Of a DNA stretch of 64,000 nucleotides, positions 12,801 through 27,800 are shown piece by piece (the stretch's first letter is position 1; every line of letters begins with the position of its first letter). Both the position numbers and the translations under genes were made by a program. Source of the DNA: Acanthaster planci. Its lineage: Eukaryota; Echinodermata; Asteroidea; Valvatida; Acanthasteridae. Where the stretch lies: positions 592,602 through 656,601 of the forward strand of contig NW_019091408.1 in NCBI RefSeq assembly GCF_001949145.1, read 5' to 3'. The notes below the pieces were generated by a model that worked only from the letters and a program-made list of their open reading frames with translations, made no database searches and was not told the DNA's origin.

Positions 12801-15800
12801 AGCATTTTTAAGTTTGTCTCTTTTTGGATAATTGTTATAATTTGTGTAGACTCATTTTGCACCCAGATTTTGAAACTAACACTAATGAACTGTGGATCAG
12901 AGAGATCAGTGTATGTGGCATTCCATATCATGCACAGTTGCAGCCATATTCACTGTCTCTTTGGTTGTTTCTCTGACGGATCAAAGAAGATCCAGAAACT
13001 TAAGGAAAATGACAGATACTGGCACTCTGTAGGACTAATTTGCACAGGAAGTGGTAAAGGATATTCTGTGACAAAACTGTTGAATACAGTGGTTTCCTAT
13101 GATTTATTTTGTACACTGACAGCAGGAAATTGCATGATAGGGAGGTGAACCACAGTATTTAGAAATCTGAGTGATTTTTCAATGTAACTACAGCATGATC
13201 TGGCCAATCAGTGACTTCGTTAGGTATAACAGCACGGACTGACTGGCATGGCCGAGTGCTTTCTTGTCAGACCCCGATTCTTCCTGTAGGGTGCTGTTGC
13301 TAAAGGGTGCTAAAGCAGTTTCTGCTTTGTGTGTAAATGTAAAGTATCGCACAGCACGCCGCTCTCTGTAAGGCACTCTTCGTTGCCGCTTGAAATGGCC
13401 GGTTGGTGTGAGCTCAATTTGTTATGCTGTTTCATGTTGACAGTGAAGCCCAAGGTGCGCAGTGACTGTCGCAACAAGGACATCACTGCTGTCGCTGGAG
13501 AGCAGTTCAAAGTGGAGGTTCCCTTTGAGAGCACACCAGCCCCTGAAGTCATGGTGACCAGGGAAGACAAAGGCGGGATGGAGATACCGAAAGGAGATAG
13601 GTTTGACATTCAGGTACCAAACTCAATCAATTCCATTTCAGTTGAAACTCGACCAAGAAAATCTCAATTAATCAAAACACAATTAATTAAAACTGAGTCA
13701 CCTAATGGAATGGAATTTCACCAGGTTTTATGTTCTCCATTCTGTTTAGGCCTAGCAAAAGAATACATTTTTTGCCCATTTCCTTTTTACAGGCCAAATT
13801 TCACACCATTGGCTTTTCTCTTTTTGATTTGTTTAGTAGTTCAAAGCCTGCTATAGGAGCCAGATGGCACCACGAGGCACAAAAGTACCCCCAAAATTGA
13901 ACTGGTTATCCCCTATGTTGGAGAGTCCACCGCTTCCCTCTTTTCATAACCTAGGAAACTTTTTTACTCGGGCTGTTCTACAGTTTCTGTATAATCGTAT
14001 CAACAAGAAAGGTGAATTTTTTGTTTAACTTGGTGTGTTCCGTTATTTCATCCCCCAACAGGAAAGTTCAGCAGAAGCCCTGTTCACGTGCAAACGTGCT
14101 GAGAGAAACGACAGCGGGAGGTACACAATCACGTTGCGCAACAACGAGGGCACCGACACCTGCAACTTGCGAGTCACTGTTGTTGGTGAGTGGAGATGTG
14201 GATACTTTTCCCCCAGCCGAAGAACATATGTCGCCAGTCACCAGAGCCTCTTTTTGAGTTGAAGACCTTTGAAAGAATCTTGCACGATGAAAATCATTTA
14301 GAATTTGCAATAATTTCACCCAAATAAGTTCAATTTTTTTATCAGAATACCAACCTGGTGGTACATCAACACAAAGAGCTGAGTTGGCTGTTTCTGATAT
14401 GAACTAAAACAAAGTTCACTGAAAATGTGGCCTTAAGCTTCGTTATGTGGAATCTGGTCACGTTTGTTGCTTTATGTAGAGATAAAACTGGTCTATTGAA
14501 GAGTTTCATAAATGGTTAAGCAGTGGCTTATCCTTCCTTATTCTTAAAATAATTCAATGATTTTTTTCACGTTTTTACAGGGTCCTATTTTTCCTCTTCT
14601 GTTAGTCCTTTACTTTTCAATACTTGATGAGCCTGGTCCTCTGGACTATTTTTTAAATGGTTCCAGATTCGAAACCCACCAATGTGTGCATTTTCAATAT
14701 ATTTGTTTTTCTCCCTGTAGATAAGCCGGGTCCTCCGGAAGGTCCTCTGGAGGTGTCCGACGTCACTGCTGAGTCAGTCAAGCTGTCATGGAACCCACCG
14801 AAGGACGACGGAGGAAGCCGTATCACCAACTATGTGGTGGAAAAGAAAGAGGAAGGACGGCCCAGCTGGTCAAAGGTCAGTATTAAACTTAACAGATTGT
14901 CTTCAGCCATTATTCTGCAAGATACGAGACCATTACAGAAACACGTGTTAGGCTCCAACAGAAACTTACAAAGCAGATGTTAATTTGTGTCTCACAAAGA
15001 TTTCTGGTTTTTCTTGTGCCCTCTCAGATTTCTGGTTTTGTGCGGACCACCGACTTTGGTGTGGGCAGTCTGGACGAGGGGGTAAAATACTTCTTCCGCA
15101 TCCGGGCAGAGAACCAGTATGGTGTTGGTGAGCCGCTGGAGACTTCCACCGCTGTGCACATCAAGAACCCATATGGTAATTGGATTTCATTTGAATGCTT
15201 TGAGCGACAGATATCAAAAATTAAAATGACTTACCCTCAAATGCCACCTCTTGATTGGTTCCGAGCATATCACATGGTATTCACGAGATTCATGTTTTTA
15301 CTTGTTACCATGTATGTCAAAAAAAGGGTGTAGTACCACGGCAATCCTTGCTTTGCAAAGTGCTATTACACACCAAGGTACAATGTCATTAGTAATGCAG
15401 CTCCACTCAACTTGTGGTGGTAATCTTTAATATTGTGACTTTTTGAGGCCATTTAAAGATGATGATTTTTTTTAATCCTAATGTAGCATGAAACCTTAAC
15501 TTCTTCACAGGTTCAAAATCAAAGTAATGACAGTTAGTTTATTGAACGCTTACTGTTTTCCGTGTCTGACTTCACTCAAATACTCAAATGTGTGTGAAGG
15601 TTTCAGATAAACTGTCACCTTCAACCCTGGTTTTTCATGACTATATTTCAGTGTTGTAGTTGAAAGCTTATCTGATATCCCACATCAATGGCTTATTTGT
15701 GATTTTATTAATGCTAAACCTCTTTGTTTCATTTCTTGTCCTCCTTGTGTCCCATTCTTTGCCCTCGCCCTTTCTCATCCAGACATTCCCGACTCGCCGG

Positions 15801-18800
15801 GCAAGCCTGTGATTGACGAGGTGGACAAGGGCTTTATCCGCATGTCCTGGGAGAGGCCGGAGAATGATGGCGGTGCCAAGATCCTGGGCTACAATGTGGA
15901 GAAGCGCGAGGAGGACAGCGAATGGGAGCAGGTCCGTGAATGGCCGGATTCCCACTTGGTGCAAAAAGCAAATTTGACATCGCTGAACGCTCACGTGGCA
16001 AAATTCGCGTGATGTCACAGATTCGCTTTTTGAGAAATTTTGCCTTTTGCATTGAGTGAGAGCCGACCTTTACGCCGACCCGCTCTGTCAAAATGAGGAT
16101 TGAGTTGCTGTAACTTTACTATTCATCATTTATGATATGTAGATCCCTTAATAAAGTACATGGTACAATCATCCTTAATTGCAATGCTTTGACTAAACTC
16201 ACCATAAGCCACACTGATTTTGCTCTTTACATGCTATGCTATGTACACTTTTCAGAATGTCACCACAATGACACCTTTGATAGCTGAGTTTAAAATGAGC
16301 CATTCAGTATTTCCAAAGGCAAGGTCATTGGGGAACAGTGTAACTGATAGGACAGACCTAGCCTGCCCATTCCATTGACCTTGGATGTACTTTATTTTAG
16401 GTATGCACTGTTGGAATACTGAATCGGCTCATTATCCAATAATTTGCAAGATTTTCACTGATTTCATGTCATTGTCCAATGGATAACTGGCTAATGATCC
16501 CATGACCGTTGACCTCATTTGTATTACTCTACCGATGACCGGTCCCCTGCAGTGCAATAACTTCCTTGTGAAGGACACCAAGATGTCCCTGAGCAACCTA
16601 CGCGACACGGTGGAGTACCAGTTCCGCGTGATTGCCAAAAATGCGGCTGGGCTCAGTGCCCCTAGCCGCCCGTCCAATGCAGTCATCCCAAAACCACAGT
16701 ACAGTAAGTTACATTATACACTGTTGCTGACATGTCACCCCTGACTTGGCATAAACGTTTAGAAATTGCTTTTTTTGCGGTTCACTGATTCAAGCAAGAC
16801 TTTGAAGCAACTGTTTCATTCCCTTTCTTTTTTGTAGGTAAACCCTGAATTTTGTAAGTCCTGTTATAAATACGTTTTACCAACATGTTGATCAGACATA
16901 GGTAAACAATATTTTTTTGGAGAAACACAGATAGGAAGTCTTCAGATGTCTGCACATTTGCTTTTACTGGTTGCACCAGTCACAATTAAGCACCTGCTCA
17001 GAAACAATTTCCTAAGCAAAATGGCTCTGTCCATGGATACAAAAAAAAACCCTCCATTTAAGGCATTTAACCACTTTATGTCAATGCATTTTTCAATGTT
17101 GATGATGCTGAGCCAGCATAACTATCATTTTTTCCGTTTTCAAAATCCTTCGAAAATTCCTCATTTCATTTAACGGTTGTTTATAGCCGCACGAAGTAAT
17201 CTTTAGGCACTACTCTAAGTTGACAGGTGACCTTCATTGACGTCCGAGTATTTCAGCCAGGCCTGCAGCCTTGTAAACAGAGCCCAGATTGTGCGGTGTT
17301 GTATAACTGTCTTTTGTTCACAAACCGGGCTCAGTGCACTGCTGACCTCTTTACAATAGTGTGCGGCAGTGCTGTGTGGTTCATCGCTGCGGTGGTGGAG
17401 CGCTTTTGTCCCTGGTGGTAATCCGCTCGCTCTCAATGCCCCAAACTCTGGTATACGGTTTCAAAAGAAGGCTGGATTCTCACAACTTTTGAGAGTGAAA
17501 AATGTCGGTAATGCCCAGCAGCCTGGTCTTTTGTTCGGAGGGCCCTGTTTCCTTTGTCCGAGTTCGGAGACCCCGGCCATGCATATAAACCATACGTCTC
17601 TGATTCCAGAGTCCCGGCAGGAAGTGGTTAATATCTTCACTTTGACTAAATAGAATTAGAAAGAAAAACCATTGGCCCCCAGGATCCGCCCTTGAGTGCA
17701 GTGCAGTGCAGTGCGGGATCATGTCACGCAGCTGTTGCCATGGATTGACTCAATCAGGAGTGATGATTAAGGTTTATTACTTGAAAATGAGGCTTAAAGA
17801 TCTCAAGTTAGTTAGTTAGGTTTTGCTCTATCTACATTCGATGAATTTTTAAAAACAATTTGAAGCTTCTTGCTTCTGTTTTTTGCAGCTACCTCAGACA
17901 AACCCGGAGTCCCACAGGTGGAAAAAGTGACCAGCAATACGGCTGACCTAACCTGGGCTAAGCCTGCATCTGATGGAGGAGCCCGCATAACAGGTTGGTT
18001 TTACACTGTGAGCAGGCATGGTTCCAGACCAATATGGAAGGTGATGGAAGCATTTATAAACACAGAGAAACTGTTGGCCTGGTACCTTCACTTGTGCATA
18101 TACCACACATGTATGCTAACCAGCATTTCGGGCTAGGGAACATTGTTGCTATTAGAGTATTGAGAATTCATATGTTTTCCAACCCACAATGATCCTTTTG
18201 TTCAGGTTACACAGTTGAGAAACGCGAGGTGGGTGCCCCCAACTGGGAGAAGGCCAACCGGTATCCCGTCAAGGACACCAACTTCACCCTGGATGGACTG
18301 GAAGAGGGGAAGGAGTATGAAGCGCGAGTCTTTGCTGAGAATGCAGCAGGAACGAGCGAGCCCAGTTACTCAGAGGTGCCCATCAAGCCCAAGGACTCAG
18401 TTAGTGAGTGCTTCAAACAAGAAGTTTATGCAGTTGTTGGAGTGTAGCCTATTGGCGATTGGCTATAGATGATTGGTCAGTTTGTCTAATATGGGCTTTT
18501 TGATTTGTCCATGTTTTAAAACCATATTGGATTTGAGTGGTTAGAATTCTCCCACTTTTCTGACACTGTGAATATGATTGGTTTTCTTATTTCCAGAGGG
18601 CACAGCCCCATTCTTTGACAAACGGCTGGAGAACGTCACTGGTTGCCAAGGTGACTCGGCCAAGTTCACGTGTGAAGTGTCTGGTACCCCACAGCCTACC
18701 ATCAAGTGGTGAGCTAGAGCAACATAGGATAAAAATAAGTTCTTGACAGACTTGTCAGGACATATGAATACGAGTAATGTTTTTTGAAAACTTGAGTACT

Positions 18801-21800
18801 TGTGAGAACTTGTAGGACTTGTGTTAGCTTTCTGAGGGCTTGAAATCAACATATGAGGACTTGAAATAGACAAATGAGGACTGCTTCAGACTTGTGAGGA
18901 CTTGTGATAAACCCCCGTCAGTTAAACCATAAATGGTAATTTTTGTTTTAATATTGCTTACATCTGCAGGAAAGGCAGATGAAACGTGCTAAAACTGTTT
19001 TTTTTTCTGTTTGTTCCCCAGGTATAAGAATGGAGAAGAGCTATGGCCAGGAGTTCGCTTGTCAGCCCGGCAGAGTGATCAACTCTGTATACTGACCATC
19101 AATGACCTGAAAGATGCAGACTCTGGCGAGTACACCTGTGAGGCCAGCAACAAGATGGGCACGGAGCGCTGCAAGGCCAAACTTGCTGTCCAGTGTTAGT
19201 CCCTTTGCTCTTTGTTTTCTTTTGTGTATTACTCACTGGCCAGAAGATCTCAATGATAAGTGTCAAGGTCCTGGTGTTCTGCAGTATGCAACTCCAGATT
19301 GTATTTCTACAGATTGTAGGTTTGAGTCCGGCCTGCGAGGTCGCAACACTTCTTTTGCTTCGGAGTAAACAGTTACTGAGATGGTAGACCGTGAACTGAA
19401 TTTACTGTTTATTGTATTCTGTGTATGAATTGGCCATCTACGGATTATTTCAGGAATATTATTGGCCCGATGAGCCGCGGTAGTATTAATGCATCCTTTG
19501 TTATTACAGTATTCTCTATTCAGAAAAGATTGACCACTTCAACAGGTAGTTTTGCCACACTGACTTGTCAGTGTTTGATTGCTGTGTTCATCTGTGCTTC
19601 ATTTTAGTGGCCCCCTCAGTGGGCAATGTCCCCCGCGAGGTCACAGTGGAGGTGGGCAACCCATTCAAGGTGAAGATTCCATTCACCGGCAAAGGGGACG
19701 TTAGTGCCCGGTGCTCGAGGGACGGGCAGCCGTTGGATGGTATGTTGTGTGCCCAGGTTGTTTTGCATTTGAAATGCGTTCATGGCTATGAATAAGAGAA
19801 GCAAAGACTGGTTCATTTTTAGCATGAAAGCAAACATGAACGGGATTCTGTGAAATCAGCTTCATGTTGCAAATTTGCAATAGTGGAAAACTTTTCCACG
19901 CAAGTGTAGTTTGCTGCTAAAGTTCTGTGATTTCAAATTTGCTTTGCCTTTTCATCCTGACAAATGAGCTTGACTTTAGTGTGAACTGTTTTAAAAATTG
20001 TTTTTTAATTGAAGTTTTGTTGGCAATTTGTTTGAGTTAACTCAAAGAAAACAGAAAAGGCTGCAAGAAAATTACATTAGTTTGTTTTTGATTTGGTCCT
20101 TGCAGACGACCGTGTCAAGATGACCGTCTTTGATGACTACGTCATCATGAATGTGAAGCAAGCTGAACCAGAGGACAATGCTTCATTTAAGGTCACAGTC
20201 GGCAACGATGCAGGAAGCGACACGGCCAGCTTCAACGTCAAGGTTCTCGGTAAGAAAGCAACCTTGACTCGTGGGTGCTGCCATTGTTTTGGTTGCAGGT
20301 TCTTTTTGGCAGTGACCCATTCGCCCCTGCTGTTAACCAGGACTGTGACTAGTTTCCCGGATATCCAATACCTGACTGAAAAAGAATGGTAGCTGTTCCA
20401 TTGATATGGTTTTATTCTGTAACTTTTTAAATTTTTTTCGGGGCTTGGTTTTTGTTTGAAGCAAAAATGAGTGGAGAACCAGTCTTAAGCAGTGCGCTTC
20501 ACATGGCACTTTGACCCGTAGCTTGTTTATGCTTAGCACATATTTCCTTTCCTCAACTTAGCATTTCTGTGGAAACTGGTCCTGACATGTGGGCACCAAT
20601 TTCTCCTTCCTCATATGTTTTTTTTTTGTTGTTGGCTGTTTGCCTCCAGATGTTCCCGGGCCACCTCGAGGTCCGTTGGACGTCGGTGAGGTAACCAACC
20701 ACTCCATTTACATCTCCTGGAAGCCACCTGCCCACAATGGAGGCCTGCCCATCAAGTCCTACTATGTGGAGAAAAAGGAGGAGGGGACAAAAGACTGGAT
20801 GACAGGTATGTATGAGGGTCATTCCAGAAATTAAGGGCCCAAAACTGACATTTTTGTGTTTTGTTGCATCTGACCTTTGTTATCTGACCTGGAAATATCA
20901 CTGGAATTGATTTCAAGCTATCACTATTTGTTTGGCAGGTAAGTTCCATTAATTCATCACTCTTGGAATTAGAAAATGTGTTTTGAACTTACAAAATCAT
21001 ATGTCAGATGTGATAGGGAAAAAAACGGCCCCTTAATTTCTGGAATAACCCATGAATGATACAGTCGAGTATTTAGCAAGGTACTGGTACTTCGCAAGTA
21101 TATTGAAAGTTCCTTAGTCTGTGCATAGATAGCCACAGGCTGCTTACTCATGAGCTATAACAAAGGTATTTCTATGTTATTATTTAGCCACTGTGTACAA
21201 AGAAAGTACTTGTTATAACTAGTGAAATATAGTTTAGAAGTACTTGGCTACAGCAGTGGATTGAAGTGTTCTTGTCTGATGGCTCAAATTGCCTCAGTTT
21301 CTTGAAGACTTGTTTCCAGCTAAGGGATTTTGGTTTGATTTGTTACAAGAAAGGGACGGTTTTTCAGTTATTCCAGATTCAATGACAACTGACCAATTCC
21401 TTTTATAATGGGGAAGTTCATGAAATTTCTCTGCATATTGAGTGCCAAGTGAAGCTTTGATGACCAAAGGTTTTAAGGATTAAACATAAGTTGTGCTGGT
21501 TTTCAGAAGAATTATCCTGAAAGTGCAAATATGCTAGTTAGTATTTGCCAAAAGTCTTTGCAAAAATTGCCCACAAACAACGATGAAAAATGAAAAAAAT
21601 GGGCAAAATTTGGCTTTGTATGAACTATCTGGCCACACTTGGCAATAACAAGTCTAAAAATGGCTGTGGCTTCTGGCCAGTGGCTTTCATCGAAGAATAC
21701 ATTATTTCCAGCTCTGAGCCAAGTAATTTGAACATGGCTTCCATATTGCAACCTCTGCAGTTGGGAGCTTTGTGCGGGAGACCAACTTCCTGGTGCAGGG

Positions 21801-24800
21801 CCTGCAGACAGGTGTGGCCTACGAGTTGCGAGTTTCGGCTGAGAACGACATTGGCCTGGGCCGGCCGCTGAGTGGTGAGTCGGCTGTGGTGGCCAAGAGC
21901 CCCTTTGACCCACCTAGTAAGCCTGGTGAGCCTGACGTCAGCCAGGTGGGCAAGGACTTTGTGACCCTCATGTGGGGGCGCCCTCACTCTGACGGTGGGA
22001 GCCCCATCACCGGGTACTTTGTCGAGAAGACAGAGGCAGGAGCAGATAGATGGGTAAGGAGAATGCGTTGTTTTGGGTATGGAGAATTTACATCTTGAGA
22101 AGTTTTCAATTGTGCTTCCACTATTGATGTTCATATGAACCGTCTTAATTTTGGTTGCCATTTGCTTTGTGCATGAGTGAGAGAGGGCTCTCCATTATGT
22201 TGGAGAATGTGCCGTGGAATGGACACATTGCATGATACAGCCTGACATTTGATTGTACGAACTGCCTGGAATATGCTTGATCAATTCTTATCTGGAAAAA
22301 GTGCATACTATTTGGGTCTTTATATGGTCGCAGAGTGCCCAGACACAGTGGTATCTCAGGTTAAGCTTTTCACTACCACACCAGTTAGGTGGATTGCTGC
22401 TGCTGCGATCTCATAGCCTGCTGCCCAGAACCAAGATTGGTTGGGTAGCTTTGCACATGATGAGCCCAGGCCTATCCTGTGAAATTAGCCATATGCTGCC
22501 GAGTTTAATTTGAAATTGCATGACGTATTCCTGGGGGATTTTTAGATTTTCCATTTTCAAAATTCTTCCAAAATTCATTGTGTAAACTTAATTTACTGGA
22601 TGTTTACACCCACACAAGTGACTGTCTGGTGGCTACTCTAATCTGACAGACAACATCTTTTGATGCCAAAGTATTTCAGCCAGGCCTGCTGCCTTGTAAA
22701 GAGAGCCCAGATTGTGCGGTGTTATGTAATTTTCTTTTTTTCCTGAAACTGTCCCAGTGCGCTGCTGGCATCTTTTCAAATGCGGACCAGATTAGCATGC
22801 AACAGTATTTTAATGGTCATCCCTGAAGTGCTGGAGCGCTTTTGTCCCTGGTGGTAATCTGGTCGCACAGAATGCCACAAACAGTGGTATAATCATTCAA
22901 ACATTGACAGATTTCTTCCGCTATTGACAACTGAAAAATGTTGACAATTCCCAGCAGCCATGTCGTTTGTTCCGAGTACAGTCATGTGTTACACGGCCAA
23001 ACTCTTTTGTCCGATTTTGGGTATCCCGGCTTTGCGTATAAAGCCAATGTCTTCGGTTCTGGGCACCCCTTCACAAAGTGGTTAAGGAGTGTTTAGTTAG
23101 TGGGTACCCATGAGTTTCGAGATGGTTCTCATGATTTTATTGAGTAGTTCATACCTTTAACCCCCTTCATGGTGGGATTTTTTGACCGCGACTGCTGGGC
23201 TTTGGTATGCCCTGAATGGAGGGCATTGTCCAGCAGCAGGCCCCATTGAACCAGCAGCTGCATGGTGAATAGCCTGTATGTGTGGTATGTACTAATCCTC
23301 ACACAACGGTGTGGTAGTAGCAGTCCTCCGTAGCGAAGGGGTTAAATAGCAATATATATTACAGCATACTCCTCAATGAGCCAAGATGGTCTAAACATAG
23401 CCGTATGGGCATGATGAGCAGGAGTAATAATAATGGAAATTCTGTGACATTTTGTAAAAGAGCAACATTAGTGCTCATGATGATCATTGTTTAAATTGCT
23501 TAGTTTTCATATTATCTGTGACCATGCATGGCTTGGTACTATGCAGTCTGCGTTGTGAAATGACCACTGGCTGTTTTCATTGAAGAATCTGGCTTGTCAT
23601 CTCCAGGTGCAAGTCAACCGTGGTCCCGTCGCCCACCTGACCATGACCATCCCCAACCTCATTGAGGATCGGGAGTACGATTTCCGGGTGACGGCTGTCA
23701 ATGAGGCTGGACTGGTCAGCGAGCCGGCCGTCGGCAGCCACTCAGTGCTGGTCAAGGACCCTAATGGTCAGTTCAGTGATATATATGTACAGGGGCCGTA
23801 AACCCACTACCAAATGTTGGCAAGGATTACTCAGTAATCCTCAAATAATGGTGGATGCTTTGTGCCAACTGTAGACTCACATGCCGGGTACTTACAAAAT
23901 TGAGTCTTGAATCACAAGGCACCAAATTTCCAAATGCTAATACGAGCCAAACTTATGCGTGTGACTGAAAACAAAGTTATGGCTTACTGTTTTGCATGAT
24001 TTTATACCTGCCCATATCACTGAGTGAAAGGCCATTGGACACATCTACTTTAAATAAAAATAACTGGCACTTTTACCTATTTTCTGAACAAGAGTTGGCA
24101 GAAATGCTTCTACCTCAAAACATTGAAGCCCATCCATTTCAAATTTTAGCCCAACATTTTTAAGTATATTCAAAACATCAACAGTACCATAGCAGTGTTG
24201 TTTTGGTACCCCAAACTACAAGTACAGTTGACTCTCATACTGAAATCCATGGGACCCAGTGAAAATGTTTGCAATACTGGGAGTCGACCTTTATTATTTT
24301 AGAAAATTACATGAGAACCAGTGACAAATAAGTGAAGATGTCTCTAAATGTCTGTAAGCGATTACGCAGTTCAGAATTTTTAGGACTGGGTTTGAAGCAT
24401 TTCCGTTTTGTGGCCGTTAACTTTTCCAGAGGTAATCAGACCTAAGTTTGAGGAAGGCCTGAGGGACACCACAGCCCACGAGGGCAGAACAGCCACATTT
24501 GAGTGCCAGTTCAGTGGCAAACCGCACCCAGAAGTCAAATGGTGAGATTGCCTCCCCTCCCCTCCCCCTTCCCCACCCCCCAGGTCCGCTGTCTTCCATC
24601 GTTATAGTGTACACATATGAACTGGCAATGAGGGCACTAATGTACGTCTGAGCCCAAAGGGACTTAGAGTGACCTGAAGAGAGTCCTATTTCCCATTGCA
24701 AGCCTAAGGGGGGCAAGGATATGCGCTAGTGACTAAATCACATCAGTCCATTATGCTATTATTATTATGTATTTTATAATAAATACACCTCTGTCTAAAA

Positions 24801-27800
24801 TGTGAAATAAGAAACTGCTGCGAATTTTGTAACCGAAATGTTTGAATTCAACCATACAACTAACAAGCAGTCAATGATTAAAGGAGCGCTTTCATTTTCC
24901 CTTCTTTGAGTTGCTGTTAACTGTTCCCTTCATGTGAGGGTGCTGTAATCCGTCAATATTTTTGAATACTAGTGCCTGACCAGGCACTAGTTTCTGCCAC
25001 TTATGTGTGTGCGATGTAGTGGTGCATGTCCATTTGGTGCTGACGTGAAGTTCATTTACTGGCTTATATCAGTGAACTACACCTAACCGTATTGCAGCCA
25101 ATCAGGACAAAGAATCGGCAAGAGGTGTTTATAAAAGGAAACATTCAACCTGTTGTGGAATGAACACTGGACCAGGGTTGCTGAGCATGGAGATCATGGA
25201 AAACACTTTGGGGAAAAATAGTTTTGTGGACTTCGAAAAATACACTTTAGGGCTGTTCCAAGTTTGGCCTGGGGAGTGGGTGGTGAATAAGAGCAGAGTT
25301 TAACCAATATTTCTTGTTGTTTTGTCCCTTTGTTTTATCCATGCTAAACAGTCGATGGGGGATTTTGAACCCCTACGTTTAATAAACCCCACATTGGGGG
25401 ATTTAAAACCTCTGGGTTTAATAAACTCTCTGTTGGGGGATTTCAAACCTCTGGGTTTAATATACCCTGTTCCAATACATCTATCTGTGAAGCTTGAGTT
25501 GGTTTTCAATCTGAGAAACCGGCCTCTTAAGTAAATGATCATTTTCAGTTTCAGTGAAAGTTTTTTGTCTGTTGAAAGAAATTATCAGATTGAGGAAAGT
25601 TTTGTCAATTAATGACTTTGATTATACTTCATGTGACAGGTTCAAGGGGTCACGTGAACTGTTCACCAACAACAAGTACCAACCAGAGGTGGACGGTAAT
25701 GCTGCGATGCTCACAATCAGCAACATCCAGCCCGATGACGTGGATGAGTACTCCTGTGAGATTAGGAACCCCGGGGGACGGAAGGTGACCCGTGCGCAGC
25801 TTCTCGTCAAATGTAAGAACCATAAAACTGGTGATAATCCACTCGGTGCGAGTTCCGAGAGGTTTCATTTGTTTTTGTAGCAGTGGCATCCCTTTGGTTG
25901 GAATTCAATGGCTGTGCGCACAGATGTCACGCTCACATGGCTTTGGCCACGCTGAGCATGCCCGACCTATTTTTGTCAAAAGTATGGTCTTTCTATGCAC
26001 ACCAGGTGCCAAGTTGAAACAGCCTTAAACTCAAAAGCAGTTCTAGCAAGTTGTGTCTCATTTTCATTCTTGCTGAAGTTGATCATTATAAAAGGAGACA
26101 TTTGACAGATTATTGACATTGAAAAGTCATGGTATTGTGGACAAACTTCCTGTAGTCGAGTGCATCAGAAGTTTCTTTACAAGTCATAAGAACTTTTCAA
26201 AGATCAATGAATATTATCGTTAGCAATGACAAAAGGATGTTATTGTTGCAGATCTTTTGAATAGCTTGTGACTTGGATTCACACGGAAGGCCCAGTGGTG
26301 GACTTTCCAGGACTTGTGATGGACTCAACTCAATTTATCGCATCTCTCTTGCAGTTGCACCGAAGATCAAGCTCCCAGCCCGCTTCCGCGACACGGCAGC
26401 CAGCTTCATCAAGGGTGAGACCATCAAGCTCAAGATCCCCGTCACGGGCTACCCCAAGCCCACCTCCAGCTGGACGCTGGATGGCCGGCGGATCAGCCGT
26501 GGTGTGGAGGACACAGACCGTCACGCTGTGCTGACCATAGCTAACGCCGAGCGCAAGGACAGCGGGGAGTATGAACTGACGGCCGAGAACGAGGTCGGGA
26601 GTGACTCTGCCTTTATCCATGTCAACGTCAATGGTAAGAATGCGGCGTAGTGCCAGTTTGAGCAAGATGTCAAGCATGGACCTTTTCTCAATTTCCACTT
26701 CTGAAAACAAGCCAAGGTTCCACTGTTAGTTACCAGATCTCTGCTTTTGAATGTGTATATGTCATTGGTTGCAACACAAACTGATGTATCATGTATTTAA
26801 TGTCTATGGACCGTACGTCACTTTCTGGTGCATTAAAACTATTGTATACATCACTTCGTGGAGCAACCGATGATGTGATGCAGTCATGCTTGAGCAACCT
26901 CTTTTCGTCCTGGTGGCAAAATTGTATCATCATTCTATTTTCTACTCTTCTTGACCACATCATGTCAGACTTGAAAACTGCCAACAACTTTCTGTGACAG
27001 TTTCACAGAGAGCTTGTCAACATGTTCTGGCTTTGTGTATTCACAGGGGCAGATGATGGGTTAGGCCGTGTGGTTTCTTGTTCATTTTGCGCACACACAC
27101 CCAAGTGTGTAAATGTCTTCAATCGTGGACTCCCTATTGTTCCTCTTTTGTTCATACTTTTTCGGAAGACCTCCCATATGTTTTGTACACATTTTCCAAC
27201 CGTGGACTCTTCAGCAACCGTGGACCCTATTGTCCCCTATTGTTATAGGTCCACGATTGAAGGCGTTTACACACTCACATACACACACATATCCATGGAG
27301 ATGACTGTGTCTACAACTTGGCCTCTGTACATGGCCAAAGCAAATATTGCTCCATTGCAGGGCCTTAGAGTGTAGCAAAAATAAAAGTACAGTAAGAAAT
27401 GTAACAGATCTTGTACAAGTAGCTCTCAAGGGTCAACATTTGTGGTAACCCTCTTACATGTATTTATTGTTCAGAAATTAAGGAAGTGTCAAAACAGAAA
27501 TAAAGACAGGTCCGCAGATTACTGAAAAGCAAAATAAATCACTACACATAGGGCTATCTTCACAACAGGTATAAAAACCACAAGATAGTACATAACGTGA
27601 AAAAAAGAAGAACATTTTCAGCAGCTTTGTTTCTTTTACTCTCATTACTTTACATAAATTAAAATTTAAACATTAAAACATTTTGACTCTTGACTATGAA
27701 AAGTAGCTCTGGTTGTTTTTAAAAGCCTGGATTTCCCACTTGAAATAATACCATGTTTGGGTTCTGGTTTGTTGCAAACTAATTCTGTCTGCAAATGGTT

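Larger units (their letters stand above)
7835..13443. other. Introns 3-8, mostly unique non-coding sequence
   Basis: These introns surround exons 4-8. A B-box-like gggttcaagtccc lies at about 8648-8660 with no tRNA fold. The rest is AT-rich DNA in which I see no gene apart from the exons and the MITE fragment listed separately. Confidence 0.4.

Noticed and set aside
25300-25542. Overlapping repeat-rich frames on both strands
   Set aside because: They come from the 39-bp tandem repeat in intron 24.
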